From: Clostridium sp. C2-6-12
GTDB taxonomy: Bacteria > Bacillota > Clostridia > Clostridiales > Clostridiaceae
Direction of reading: 5' to 3'
DNA length: 64,000 nucleotides
NCBI RefSeq assembly: GCF_009928485.1
Contig: NZ_JAABNP010000020.1
Coordinates: forward strand, 43,652 to 107,651
The notes beneath the pieces are model-generated. The model worked only from the letters and a program-made list of their open reading frames with translations, made no database searches and had not been told where the DNA came from. This document shows positions 36,895 to 45,562 of the stretch, one piece after another. The position numbers were made by a program, and so were the translations under genes. Position 1 is the first letter of the stretch. The number at the start of each line of letters is the position of its first letter.

Positions 36895-38757
36895 TTAAAT
36901 TTTAACTGATAACTGTTTTAAGTATTCCTTAGCTCTATTATATCTATCTATTCCATAAGTACCGAAATCATCACCTTCTGCCTCTTTAATTAGTGTCCAA
37001 ACTGACCATAAAGTATCTTGGCATATTTGATGTATTAATAATCTTCTTCTTGCATATTTATCAACTTCTTTTCCTCTAAAATATAGTCTAAACATTAATT
37101 CTATATCATCTTCTGAAAATTCATTTTCTAGTGATAATGCTGCTAAATCCCACATATCATCATTGATTCCACTGTATTCCCAATCTATTAAATAAATTCT
37201 TCCTTCAATATCTTTAACAAAATTTTCAGAAACTAAATCATTATGTGAAGGTACAAACACCCTATTACATGCCTTTAGTTCATCTTCTAGAGCCATTACT
37301 TTTTCTCTTACTTCTTCGTAATCATCAAAAAAGCTTCCTCTGTCTTCTTTTAAAATACCTTCATATTTTTCAAGTTCTCTAAACGCATTAAATTCATTAT
37401 CCATATGAAAATCTGTTGATTCATGCAAATTTCTTAATATGTCAGTAACTTGCTTTAAATTTTCTTCCTTCTTTATACTTCTATGGGTTAATGTTTCTGC
37501 ATTTTCTATAAATTTAGATATTTTAACTCCTGTTTCAAGATTAAAATATGGAACTTCTACATTATACCCTTTTTCTGATGCAATTGCAGAATTAAACATT
37601 TCTGTTCTTCTATTAATCATTTGCTCTGTACCAGTTCCTGCTACTCTTAGTATATATCTGTTTCCTTTAACACAAATTCTATAATTTTTATTTGTCATTC
37701 CACCAGCTGCTTCTACTTCTGTGATATCTTCTTCTTTAACTTTTAGTGATTCGCAGACAATATTTTTTATACTATTTATTTCATAGCTAAGCTCTCTACG
37801 CCTTATAGTTGGATACAAATAATTTTTAATTTTTTCATATTCCTTGTTACTATCTGCATCTCCCCACGCAAGATCATCTATTTTTACAAATCCTATATTG
37901 TAATTTCTAGCCACATCTAAAAGTACATATTCATAATTTAAATAAGGATTAACATTTCCCTTGAATTCTTCTAACATCATTGTATATAATTTATAAGAAA
38001 TTTTTGTAAGCCCTATCATTTCTCCGTCAATTCTATTAAATTGATGAATATCCTTTGACATTTTAAACAAGTGGTTGTCCCTTATTTCAACAAAAGCTTC
38101 ATCTCCCGAACCACTTTCATTTGTAAATAGTATACAATCACGATTTGGACTTTCTGCTAATTCTTTAATAGCTCTTTTTTCAAAAATCAAATCATTTTCT
38201 ATTAATAAAAAGTCATCATCAATATAATCCCTAGCTAAAGACAATGAATGCATGGTTCCTGTCCATTTGTATGTATCACTCTTTACTAATATTATATTTT
38301 TGCTGTTTTTGAAACACTCTTCATAATACTTGCTTTCATATCCAGTTACAATGACTATTTTAGTAATACCATTTTCTTTTAATATGTTTAAAGTTCTATC
38401 TATTAACTTAAAATCTTCAATTTCAAGCATTCCTACTGGTCTATCAAACTCTTCTGTTCTACCTGCTGCTAATATTACTGCCTGCTTTACAATTTTCTTT
38501 TCTTCTTCATGAAGTTTTAATCTTGTACTTTTAGCTGAAGTTATATTTTCCTCTAAAAACTTCATGCCCTTTTCAGTCACCTTATATAATGTCCCTCTGT
38601 TGTTAGTAATTCTATCTATAAACCCATCCATTGTAAACTCTTTTAAGACAGCATTGACCTTACCTAACGACATATTTGTCCTTTTTGATAATTCCCTTTG
38701 ATTAATATTAAAATTATCATTTAGCGCTTTCAAAAGTTCTAATTTATCCTCTAACAT
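36895..38757 (-). CDS. HTH-nucleotidyltransferase-choline kinase fusion (LicA-like)
   Basis: About 620 residues from the ATG at 38757, which has GGAGG six bases upstream. Three domains: a winged HTH (about 1-75; INQRELSKRTNMSLGKVNAV); a nucleotidyltransferase-like domain (about 90-310) starting QAVILAAGRTEEFDRPVGML; and a LicA/APH-type kinase (about 325-620) with HNDLVSENFV and LIDWEYSG. The kinase motifs are intact, so phosphorylation of choline is expected. The middle domain lacks the GxGTRLxP...PK signature kept by the licC-like neighbour, so it may be a sensor rather than an enzyme. A consensus promoter with a GTTCG-N5-TGAAC inverted repeat at +1 suggests autoregulation. Confidence 0.85.
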   Translation of the reverse strand: MLEDKLELLKALNDNFNINQRELSKRTNMSLGKVNAVLKEFTMDGFIDRITNNRGTLYKVTEKGMKFLEENITSAKSTRLKLHEEEKKIVKQAVILAAGRTEEFDRPVGMLEIEDFKLIDRTLNILKENGITKIVIVTGYESKYYEECFKNSKNIILVKSDTYKWTGTMHSLSLARDYIDDDFLLIENDLIFEKRAIKELAESPNRDCILFTNESGSGDEAFVEIRDNHLFKMSKDIHQFNRIDGEMIGLTKISYKLYTMMLEEFKGNVNPYLNYEYVLLDVARNYNIGFVKIDDLAWGDADSNKEYEKIKNYLYPTIRRRELSYEINSIKNIVCESLKVKEEDITEVEAAGGMTNKNYRICVKGNRYILRVAGTGTEQMINRRTEMFNSAIASEKGYNVEVPYFNLETGVKISKFIENAETLTHRSIKKEENLKQVTDILRNLHESTDFHMDNEFNAFRELEKYEGILKEDRGSFFDDYEEVREKVMALEDELKACNRVFVPSHNDLVSENFVKDIEGRIYLIDWEYSGINDDMWDLAALSLENEFSEDDIELMFRLYFRGKEVDKYARRRLLIHQICQDTLWSVWTLIKEAEGDDFGTYGIDRYNRAKEYLKQLSVKI

Positions 38758-38817
38758 AGTATCCTCCATTCTTCGAAGAAATATATTTTCTATTATTTCA
38801 ACTAAATCCCAGTTTCT

Positions 38818-38832
38818 GTTCGAAATATGAAC
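38818..38832 (-). promoter_or_regulatory. GTTCA-type operator at +1 of the fusion gene, copy C
   Basis: GTTCG-AAATA-TGAAC, one mismatch from the GTTCA-N5-TGAAC repeats at 1529 and 32558 and with the same five-base spacing. It covers the likely transcription start, eight bases past the -10. Confidence 0.55.
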
Positions 38833-38839
38833 TACATTT

Positions 38840-38868
38840 ATTATATTACCTATATTTATTCATGTCAA
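38840..38868 (-). promoter_or_regulatory. Consensus sigma-A promoter of the fusion gene
   Basis: Read leftward: TTGACA (38863-38868), 17-base spacer, TATAAT (38840-38845). Both hexamers are perfect. Confidence 0.88.
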
Positions 38869-38917
38869 TTATGAATTTCCAATTTCTAAATCTTAATATA
38901 TATTTTGATATATAACT

Positions 38918-38965
38918 AATAAAGATTAATAATGCATATAGATACATGCATTATCAATCTTTATT
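38918..38965 (-). terminator. Terminator of the cadherin-like surface protein gene
   Basis: Twenty-base stem (AATAAAGATTAATAATGCAT and its complement, one mismatch) with an eight-base loop, about 50 bases past the stop at 39018. Confidence 0.7.
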
Positions 38966-39017
38966 TAAAACTATATAAAATTATCTAATAATACTATTTT
39001 ATTGAGTGACTTTATGA

Positions 39018-42000
39018 TTAGTACATAACTCCATCAGTAGCAAATCTATATACACCATCATCAATAAACATGCTTTGATTAGTCACCATTTCTCCTTCTG
39101 GTGTAAAATAGTACCAATGTCCATTTAATTGTAACCAGCCTTTTTGCATAACTCCATTTAGGCCTAGGTAATACCATTTATTATTTTGATTCATCCAACC
39201 TGTTTTTATTGCTCCTGTGTTTGGATCTAAATAATATGTCTTTCCACCAACTTCTTTTCTCCAGCCTTTTGCCTTATATCCTTTTGAATCTAAGTAATAT
39301 GTTACTCCTTTGGTAGTTATCCATCTATCTTTTACTTGTCTACCTTTTTTATCAAAGTAAACTTCTTTTCCATCTATAGAACCCCACTCTTCATATTTGC
39401 TTAAATCTACCCAAGTATTATCAATTTCATCGTAAAAAATATCTTCTTTATTATCATCTTGATTATTGTCTATAGGCGAATCTGTTCTATAAATTTCAAA
39501 ATTATAAGTCTTACTTGCACTTCCATCTTCTGATGTTACTGTTATAGTCATATCAGTTTTTTGAGATCCCCTAAGATCTATTTTCACTGGACTACCTGCA
39601 TAATTTGTTCCATTTACAGTAACCCTAGAACCAGCCTGTTCAGGAACTGGTGAAACCATAAGCTTATTTATAGCTTGATCCACACGTATTTTATTTACAT
39701 CTTTTTGTGGATCAAAGGTAAAGTTTCCATTGTCGGTTACTACATCTTTTAATAATGCACTAGCACCTCTTGTATCATTTGTAATTGATACATTGTAAGT
39801 TTTAGTTGTAACGCCATCCTCTGCTGTAACAACTATCTTAATACTAGTTGTTCCCTTAGCATTAAGCGGAAATTCAAATGGTTCTCCTGAAGTCAACCCA
39901 TATTCATCACGAGTTTCAGCAATTGAAGCTGTAATATCTTTAACATTACTATTTGTTGCTGTTACAGTTATAGCTGATGATGTATCTATTTTAGGAACTT
40001 TAATAGTATAGTTACTTTTTTCTTTTGAAAAACCACTACTTCCATCTGTTGATTTTATAGTTCCATTGCTTGCTTTTATGTTGCTTAAGGTAGCATCATT
40101 AGATTTTTCAGCCGTTGGGTCTTCTTTATCTGGATTCTTAGCTATATAAAATGTATATTTTTCTCCCAATGGATATGTTTTAGTTTTGGTATCATCAACG
40201 GTATCTGATTCTGTTCCATCTGGATTTTTTTTGTAATAAAGTTGATCATAGTAAGCTTGTACTACTATTTTTTTATATTTTTCTATATCAACATTAACCA
40301 ATGGCTTTTTATCAGTTGAATCAGTAAGCTCAGTTAGCAGATCACTTTGAGTACTAGTACCTCCCCAAATTTTTATATACTCTCTTCTTGTTGTACCATC
40401 TTTATATTTGGTATTTGGTTCAGCAAGATTAATTGTAACATCATTAGTTGTATTATCTTTAAAATTTAAATTGTAAGTACGTCTGCTTGGACTAAATTGT
40501 ATTTTTTCTGAAATATCAGTTCTTCCTGGTTGAGTTAAGTATGCATAACCATCCTCAACACCATTTCCATCATTATCACCAACAACAAAATTTACTGCAC
40601 TTTCGTTTGTACCATCTATAAATTTTACGTCTAATTTATAAATTACTAATGCCGAAGTTCCTTCTTTTATATTACCATCTTTACCTTCATAAACTTCAAG
40701 CCATAATTGATTTGCAGCTCCTTTATTAAAATCAACATATGGATTTGTCTGACCATTTACAATTCTACCTGTCTCAATTTTTCCAGAATCATAATGATTT
40801 GTCAGCTTAAATGCAATATTTGATTGAGCTCCCAATTCAGGTATCATAGAAATCATTTGAGCTCTTTTATCTATATATATTTCTCCTATATAATTAGGTA
40901 TTCCACTTGAAGTATCTACCTTGAATTTTTTGCCGATATATACTTGCACGCTATCATCAGCTTCATAGTATAACTTTTTTATCCCTGCATTTCTTAATGT
41001 ATAGTCTTTATCTGCATTGATAGTATTATATTTTAATTGTATAGCATATGACTTACTAACATATTCCCCATTATTATCCAACTTAACCACAATTAAATCT
41101 GATGTTCCTAAGTCTGTTAAGAAACCACTTATAGCTCCGTTATCTATAGTAACATCTGCTTTTGTTCCGTTTTTATACACTTCAGTTTTATTATTTATTG
41201 GTACTACATTCGGATTAAATTGCATTATATATTGTAAAGTTAAAACAGCATCTGATACATCAAAATTATATCTAAGAGGACAATTAGGATCTGCTATTCC
41301 TTTTTGTGAATATAAAAATGGAGGGACATTACTAGTAATGTCTTTATCAATATTATTTTTGTCACCAATATATGAATTAAAAGTCATAGGACTTATTTTT
41401 TCTTGAACAAATTTATTAGCATGTTGTATAACAATGGTATCTGATCTAGAGCTACTTGGATAATACTCACTACTTTGGTCTACAAATTTAGATATCTTTG
41501 CATTTGGATCTGTAGACGTCGGATCTTTTTGCCCTTCATTAACTGTCATCCTTTCTCTTATTCTATATTCAAGTATATTGACACCAAAAGGTAATCCAGT
41601 TATTTTTATACCAATTCTTTTATTACCACTTTTATCTGTAATTACTTCGGTTCCTTTATCAAGTTTAACTCCAATTGCATCTAACTTAATATTGTTCCTA
41701 TTTAAAACTTCTGTTTCCAATCTGTTAGCCTCATCTGGATCAGTTACACTGTCTAAATTAGGCATTGCCTCCAATTCAATTCCATCTATTTTAGTTATCA
41801 TAATTTCTTGCTCTATTACTCCATTTTGGCCAATTGGTATGTCTGTAACAGTTTTAGTTTTAATTTTATAATCAACAGATAGTGTAAAGTCATTATATCT
41901 CTCGTCTGTAGCATATTCACCATTAATAACTTTAATACCACTTCCGCCAGCCTGAGCTGGTGTTCCACTTACTTGTATTTGTGTAGTTATCGCTTTGGCA

Positions 42001-42095
42001 GGTTGTCCGTTTGATCCAAACTGCACTGGTAAAAATGACATTACACTTGCAAATACTATAGATAATGCCATAAACCTCTTCCCCATTTTCTTCAT
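39018..42095 (-). CDS. Large secreted protein: cadherin-like beta-sandwich domains and wall-binding repeats
   Basis: A 1025-residue secreted protein. A signal peptide (about 1-35) is followed by a long beta-rich region (about 40-680) I do not recognise. Two cadherin-like beta-sandwich domains come next (about 680-870; ATLSNIKASNGTI, YTIKVP, VTAEDGVTTKTYNVSI and a second VTSEDGSASKTYNFEI). An acidic linker leads to about six choline/wall-binding repeats (WYYLGLNGVMQKGW). No catalytic motif is visible; a structural or adhesive surface role is likely. AGGAGGG ribosome site ten bases before the ATG. Monocistronic. Confidence 0.83.
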   Translation of the reverse strand: MKKMGKRFMALSIVFASVMSFLPVQFGSNGQPAKAITTQIQVSGTPAQAGGSGIKVINGEYATDERYNDFTLSVDYKIKTKTVTDIPIGQNGVIEQEIMITKIDGIELEAMPNLDSVTDPDEANRLETEVLNRNNIKLDAIGVKLDKGTEVITDKSGNKRIGIKITGLPFGVNILEYRIRERMTVNEGQKDPTSTDPNAKISKFVDQSSEYYPSSSRSDTIVIQHANKFVQEKISPMTFNSYIGDKNNIDKDITSNVPPFLYSQKGIADPNCPLRYNFDVSDAVLTLQYIMQFNPNVVPINNKTEVYKNGTKADVTIDNGAISGFLTDLGTSDLIVVKLDNNGEYVSKSYAIQLKYNTINADKDYTLRNAGIKKLYYEADDSVQVYIGKKFKVDTSSGIPNYIGEIYIDKRAQMISMIPELGAQSNIAFKLTNHYDSGKIETGRIVNGQTNPYVDFNKGAANQLWLEVYEGKDGNIKEGTSALVIYKLDVKFIDGTNESAVNFVVGDNDGNGVEDGYAYLTQPGRTDISEKIQFSPSRRTYNLNFKDNTTNDVTINLAEPNTKYKDGTTRREYIKIWGGTSTQSDLLTELTDSTDKKPLVNVDIEKYKKIVVQAYYDQLYYKKNPDGTESDTVDDTKTKTYPLGEKYTFYIAKNPDKEDPTAEKSNDATLSNIKASNGTIKSTDGSSGFSKEKSNYTIKVPKIDTSSAITVTATNSNVKDITASIAETRDEYGLTSGEPFEFPLNAKGTTSIKIVVTAEDGVTTKTYNVSITNDTRGASALLKDVVTDNGNFTFDPQKDVNKIRVDQAINKLMVSPVPEQAGSRVTVNGTNYAGSPVKIDLRGSQKTDMTITVTSEDGSASKTYNFEIYRTDSPIDNNQDDNKEDIFYDEIDNTWVDLSKYEEWGSIDGKEVYFDKKGRQVKDRWITTKGVTYYLDSKGYKAKGWRKEVGGKTYYLDPNTGAIKTGWMNQNNKWYYLGLNGVMQKGWLQLNGHWYYFTPEGEMVTNQSMFIDDGVYRFATDGVMY

Positions 42096-42302
42096 TTATT
42101 GTCACCCTCCTAAATTGTTTATTTAAATTAAACATCATTCATTTGAATATTTTAATAATTCTTCATTATATTATGTATTAAGTCAAATTACACTACATTA
42201 TTTATATCGAACCACTTATTCCTATCTTTAATAAATTTGCACCATTCTTTTTAAGATACTTATATTTTATATTATACACATTTTTTTAATATAAAAGAAA
42301 AA

Positions 42303-42344
42303 ACCTCCTATAATATAATACAATTTGCATATACTATAGAAGGT
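42303..42344 (-). terminator. Terminator of the small zinc-ribbon membrane protein gene
   Basis: Stem ACCTCCTATA.../...TATAGAAGGT with G-U pairs, followed leftward by a T-run (42296-42303), about 20 bases past the stop. Confidence 0.65.
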
Positions 42345-42364
42345 ACTTTTATTTCATTTTGTAT

Positions 42365-42763
42365 TTAAGATTTTCCCTTAAATGACTTTTTGCACTTAGG
42401 ACATGTAATTGTTATATTTCCCTGTCCTCTTGGCACTCTTAACCATTGTTTGCAATCAGGGCAAGAAAAATACCTATGAGTTCTATAATCCTTTGCTACA
42501 ATCATTTTTTGCCTAAACCTTTTTATTACATAACTTTCTAATCTTAGGTACTTATAATTTTCTCTTTGTCTTTTAAATATATTTTTCGAAAATATTCTAT
42601 ATATACATATAATTGTCGGAACATATGCTATAACTGATAAAATTGATAATGATTTTGGTAGAAGGCCCACTATTAGCAATAAAAATAGTGACAAAAATAA
42701 TAATGCCCTTGATAGATTATCTCCTCCATATCTGCCTTCCATGATTTTTTTCAACCAATTCAT
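42365..42763 (-). CDS. Small membrane protein with C-terminal zinc ribbon
   Basis: About 132 residues from the ATG at 42763; a GTG three codons earlier is less likely. The N-terminus MNWLKKIMEGRYGGDNLS is followed by two hydrophobic segments (about 20-55). The cytoplasmic C-terminus holds two CPxC knuckles, CPDCKQWLRVPRGQG and CPKCKKSF, which should bind one zinc. Clostridia encode similar uncharacterised proteins. It stands alone between the large surface protein and a repeat-rich gap. Function unknown. Confidence 0.75.
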   Translation of the reverse strand: MNWLKKIMEGRYGGDNLSRALLFLSLFLLLIVGLLPKSLSILSVIAYVPTIICIYRIFSKNIFKRQRENYKYLRLESYVIKRFRQKMIVAKDYRTHRYFSCPDCKQWLRVPRGQGNITITCPKCKKSFKGKS

Positions 42764-42962
42764 TTTCCCCACCCCATTTCCTGCAAATTGAAATCTAATA
42801 TTGTCTGTAATTATATATTATTAATATACCATTATTTTAAAATATAATCTAATACTAGGAAAGTATCAATGTATATAATTTAAATATTGTATTAATTTTT
42901 TATAAATTCTAATTATAAAGTATTAACCCTTTATAATTAATTTGTACACTTATAAAAAAGGT

Positions 42963-43075
42963 GACTATGCCACAATTCAGAACTTTTCATCTATGAAAAA
43001 ATAAGCTACTCCTCAACCTAGAACTTCTCACCTATGAAAATGTTGGCATGCTCAAATACGGAACTTTTCTGAAAT
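42963..43075. repeat. Three degenerate tandem 40-41-base repeats
   Basis: Units share GCTA-CC-CAA then GAACTTTTCA-CTATGAAAA. The GAAC anchors fall at 42980, 43021 and 43061. A partial copy with the same CTATGCCACAAT and GGAACTT core lies at 61391-61412. The element lies in the gap between the zinc-ribbon gene and the amidase gene and has no coding potential. It looks like a dispersed intergenic repeat family. Confidence 0.6.
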
Positions 43076-43126
43076 TATAAGCTTAAACTCAGTTAATAAG
43101 TAAGAATTAAGAGCCAATAGTTTATT

Positions 43127-43151
43127 AAAAAAGCGTATCAACTTGATACGC
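43127..43151 (-). terminator. Terminator of the first amidase gene
   Basis: Perfect nine-pair stem GCGTATCAA/TTGATACGC with a one-base centre, followed leftward by TTTTTT (43127-43132), 16 bases past the stop. Confidence 0.85.
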
Positions 43152-43166
43152 CTCTTTAATATTAAT

Positions 43167-45227
43167 TTATATTATTGATGTTATTGCATTTGAAATTGCA
43201 TCTGCTTCTAAATCTTGATAATATGAAGCTGCTAATTTTTGAGCATCGTCAGGATTTGTTATGAATCCACATTCAATTAACACTGCTGGCATACTTGTAT
43301 TTCTACAAACAAATAAATTACCATCCTTAGCTCCTCTATTTATTGCTCCAGTATTATTTGCCATAGATGCTGAAATGGCTGATGCTAAGTTCATGCTTGT
43401 TGACAGTCTTGAATCACTATAACCACTGCCAAAAGCTTCATCTTGTGATTTTGAACTATAATAAACTTCAATTCCACTAGCTGCTGGAGATGCTGAATTA
43501 TGATGTATACTTACAAATAAATCAGCCCTTGCATTATTAGCAATATTTACTCTCTTAGTAAGACTTTCTGTTACTTCTACAGTTTCTCTATCTGCTTGAT
43601 TTCTCGTCATAATAACCTTATAACCTTGTGCTTCAAGTTTTCCTTTTAACTTAGCTGCAACCTGCATATTTAAATCTCTTTCTGCATATGTTGTTCCATT
43701 GCTAGTTGCATAAGCTCCATCATCTCCACCAAAATTATGTCCTGGATCTATTACAATCACCTTAGTTTGTGCTCCTGGTATTTTGTTTCCTCTTTTACCT
43801 TCTGAGTCTATTTTCCATCCATTAATAATAGTATCCTTGACCATAATTCCTGTAGCTGGGTCTAAGTAATAAGTATTATTTCCAGATTGAGCCCATCCTG
43901 TCATTCTAGCTCCAGAATTATTTAAGTAATACGAATCATTTCCAAGCTTAATCCATCCTGTGGCCATTATTCCATTTGAATATAAATAATATGATTTTCC
44001 GCCATCCTTAACCCAACCTGTCATCATTTCTCCACTTGAATTAAAGTAATACCATTGACCACTTATTTGAAACCAATTGATTCTCATAGCACCACTTATA
44101 TCAAAGAAATACTTTTTATTATCAATAAGCTTTAAACCAGTTACCATAGTTCCATCTCCTTGAAGATAGTACCATTTTCCGCTATCCTTTAACCAACCAG
44201 TTTGCATTGCTCCACCTGAATTAAGATAATACCAATTACTTCCTAACTTAATCCAATCTTTAGCCATAACTCCATTACTATAAAGGTAATACCAGTCTTT
44301 ATCTGGCTTAATCCATCCTGTAGCCATGCTTCCATCTGACTTATAATAATACCAATTTCCACCTTGATTTTTCCATCCAATTGATGATGAAATATTGGTA
44401 CTGTTATTAACTGAACTCTTTATAGGTTCTGTTGCTTGTAAACCTGCTGGCATATTTGTCTCATTTGAATTTGTTGTAGTTTTACTTGTTTCTGTTTTTG
44501 ATGTTTTATTTGTTTCATTACTTGATGTTGTATCTGTTTTGCCAGTACTTGAACTAGTCTTATTTTCACCTGAATTCGTTGTTGAATTTTTATTTGTATT
44601 TTCAACAGTTGTGCTATCTGTTTTAGATGAAATTCCAGCTGATGCCATTAAATCATCATAAAGTTTGTTTACTTCTTCACCATATGTAAGGCTTGGCGCC
44701 CATTTTCCACCTAATGCATTTACAGTTACCGCTTTTCCTTTAACAGTTACAAAATGCCTTGGATCATATGTGCTACTTCTTGGATATCCATCTGCACCTG
44801 CATAAAGTGCTAAATGATCCAAATGAGCTTGTACACCTTCATCCCAAGAATTAAATCTTTGATGGGCATTAGGATCCGTATCTCCTCCACCAACAACTGT
44901 TTTCATTCCACAAGGATTTTTGTAACTATCATTTAAAACTCCACCAAATTTACCATAACCAGTTTCCTTTGCTGCTTGTACATATGCAATAGCTGGATTA
45001 ACATTTCCATGGGTTGGTGCATACTTCCAATACAACTGCGCAAGTCCAACAAAATTATCAGTTGCGCCTTTAGATTTCGCCCATTTTTCAGCTTGTTTTA
45101 CTGTAACTTCAGTATTAGATATTATTTTGTTGTCCACTGTAGCTGCTTGGGCAATTGCTCCAGGTAATAGTAATAAAACCATTGTAAAAGCAAAAAGAAA
45201 TCTGGTCCATTTCTTAATAATCTTCAA
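43167..45227 (-). CDS. Secreted glucosaminidase-like / N-acetylmuramoyl-L-alanine amidase
   Basis: A 686-residue two-domain peptidoglycan hydrolase. The start is TTG with GGAGG six bases upstream. A signal peptide (about 1-29) leads to a glucosaminidase-like domain (about 35-195; YVQAAKETGYGKFGG). A Thr/Asn/Ser/Lys linker follows, then about nine choline-type wall-binding repeats (about 285-480), and a C-terminal Amidase_3 domain (about 495-686). The zinc set VIDPGHNFGG, YAERDLN and SIHHNS and the catalytic Glu of LIECGF are intact. It is a paralogue of the gene at 45563-47860. Probable roles are wall turnover or cell separation. Confidence 0.9.
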   Translation of the reverse strand: MKIIKKWTRFLFAFTMVLLLLPGAIAQAATVDNKIISNTEVTVKQAEKWAKSKGATDNFVGLAQLYWKYAPTHGNVNPAIAYVQAAKETGYGKFGGVLNDSYKNPCGMKTVVGGGDTDPNAHQRFNSWDEGVQAHLDHLALYAGADGYPRSSTYDPRHFVTVKGKAVTVNALGGKWAPSLTYGEEVNKLYDDLMASAGISSKTDSTTVENTNKNSTTNSGENKTSSSTGKTDTTSSNETNKTSKTETSKTTTNSNETNMPAGLQATEPIKSSVNNSTNISSSIGWKNQGGNWYYYKSDGSMATGWIKPDKDWYYLYSNGVMAKDWIKLGSNWYYLNSGGAMQTGWLKDSGKWYYLQGDGTMVTGLKLIDNKKYFFDISGAMRINWFQISGQWYYFNSSGEMMTGWVKDGGKSYYLYSNGIMATGWIKLGNDSYYLNNSGARMTGWAQSGNNTYYLDPATGIMVKDTIINGWKIDSEGKRGNKIPGAQTKVIVIDPGHNFGGDDGAYATSNGTTYAERDLNMQVAAKLKGKLEAQGYKVIMTRNQADRETVEVTESLTKRVNIANNARADLFVSIHHNSASPAASGIEVYYSSKSQDEAFGSGYSDSRLSTSMNLASAISASMANNTGAINRGAKDGNLFVCRNTSMPAVLIECGFITNPDDAQKLAASYYQDLEADAISNAITSII

Positions 45228-45516
45228 AACAGCCTCCTCCGTTCTGTTAGTTTTACTTCATTTAAAGCTTCTTTTAAACAATAAATATTAGTATAAATTT
45301 TCTGTCTCATTATATAATACAAACCTTTCCTTTATTTTAGGTACTTTAATACGACAAAAAAAATCGTATTCCTACCAAGAAATATATACTTAGTTTACCA
45401 TAAAACTTATTTCCTCGGAAATAAATAGCAATAAAAAACATAAAGTCTTATAATATTGCAATTCATAGGTTTATACTGTTTTATGAAATTCACCTTTAAG
45501 AAAAACGCCAAAAGAA
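45228..45516. other. Intergenic region between the two amidase genes
   Basis: About 290 AT-rich bases. A small inverted repeat AATACGA/TCGTATT lies near 45348-45370 upstream of the 43167-45227 gene, perhaps an operator. I see no other feature. Confidence 0.3.
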
Positions 45517-45542
45517 AGAGTCCAAATTTCCATTTGGACTCT
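45517..45542 (-). terminator. Terminator of the second amidase gene
   Basis: Perfect 11-pair stem AGAGTCCAAAT/ATTTGGACTCT with a four-base loop, 20 bases past the stop. Confidence 0.8.
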
Positions 45543-45562
45543 CCAATCATCTAGCATATCCT

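Noticed and set aside
38758..38769. Earlier ATG for the kinase fusion
   Set aside because: No ribosome site precedes it; the GGAGG lies after it and serves the ATG at 38757.
41017..41406. A 129-codon rightward frame opposite the cadherin-like protein
   Set aside because: Antisense frame with atypical composition and no ribosome site; explained by the coding strand.
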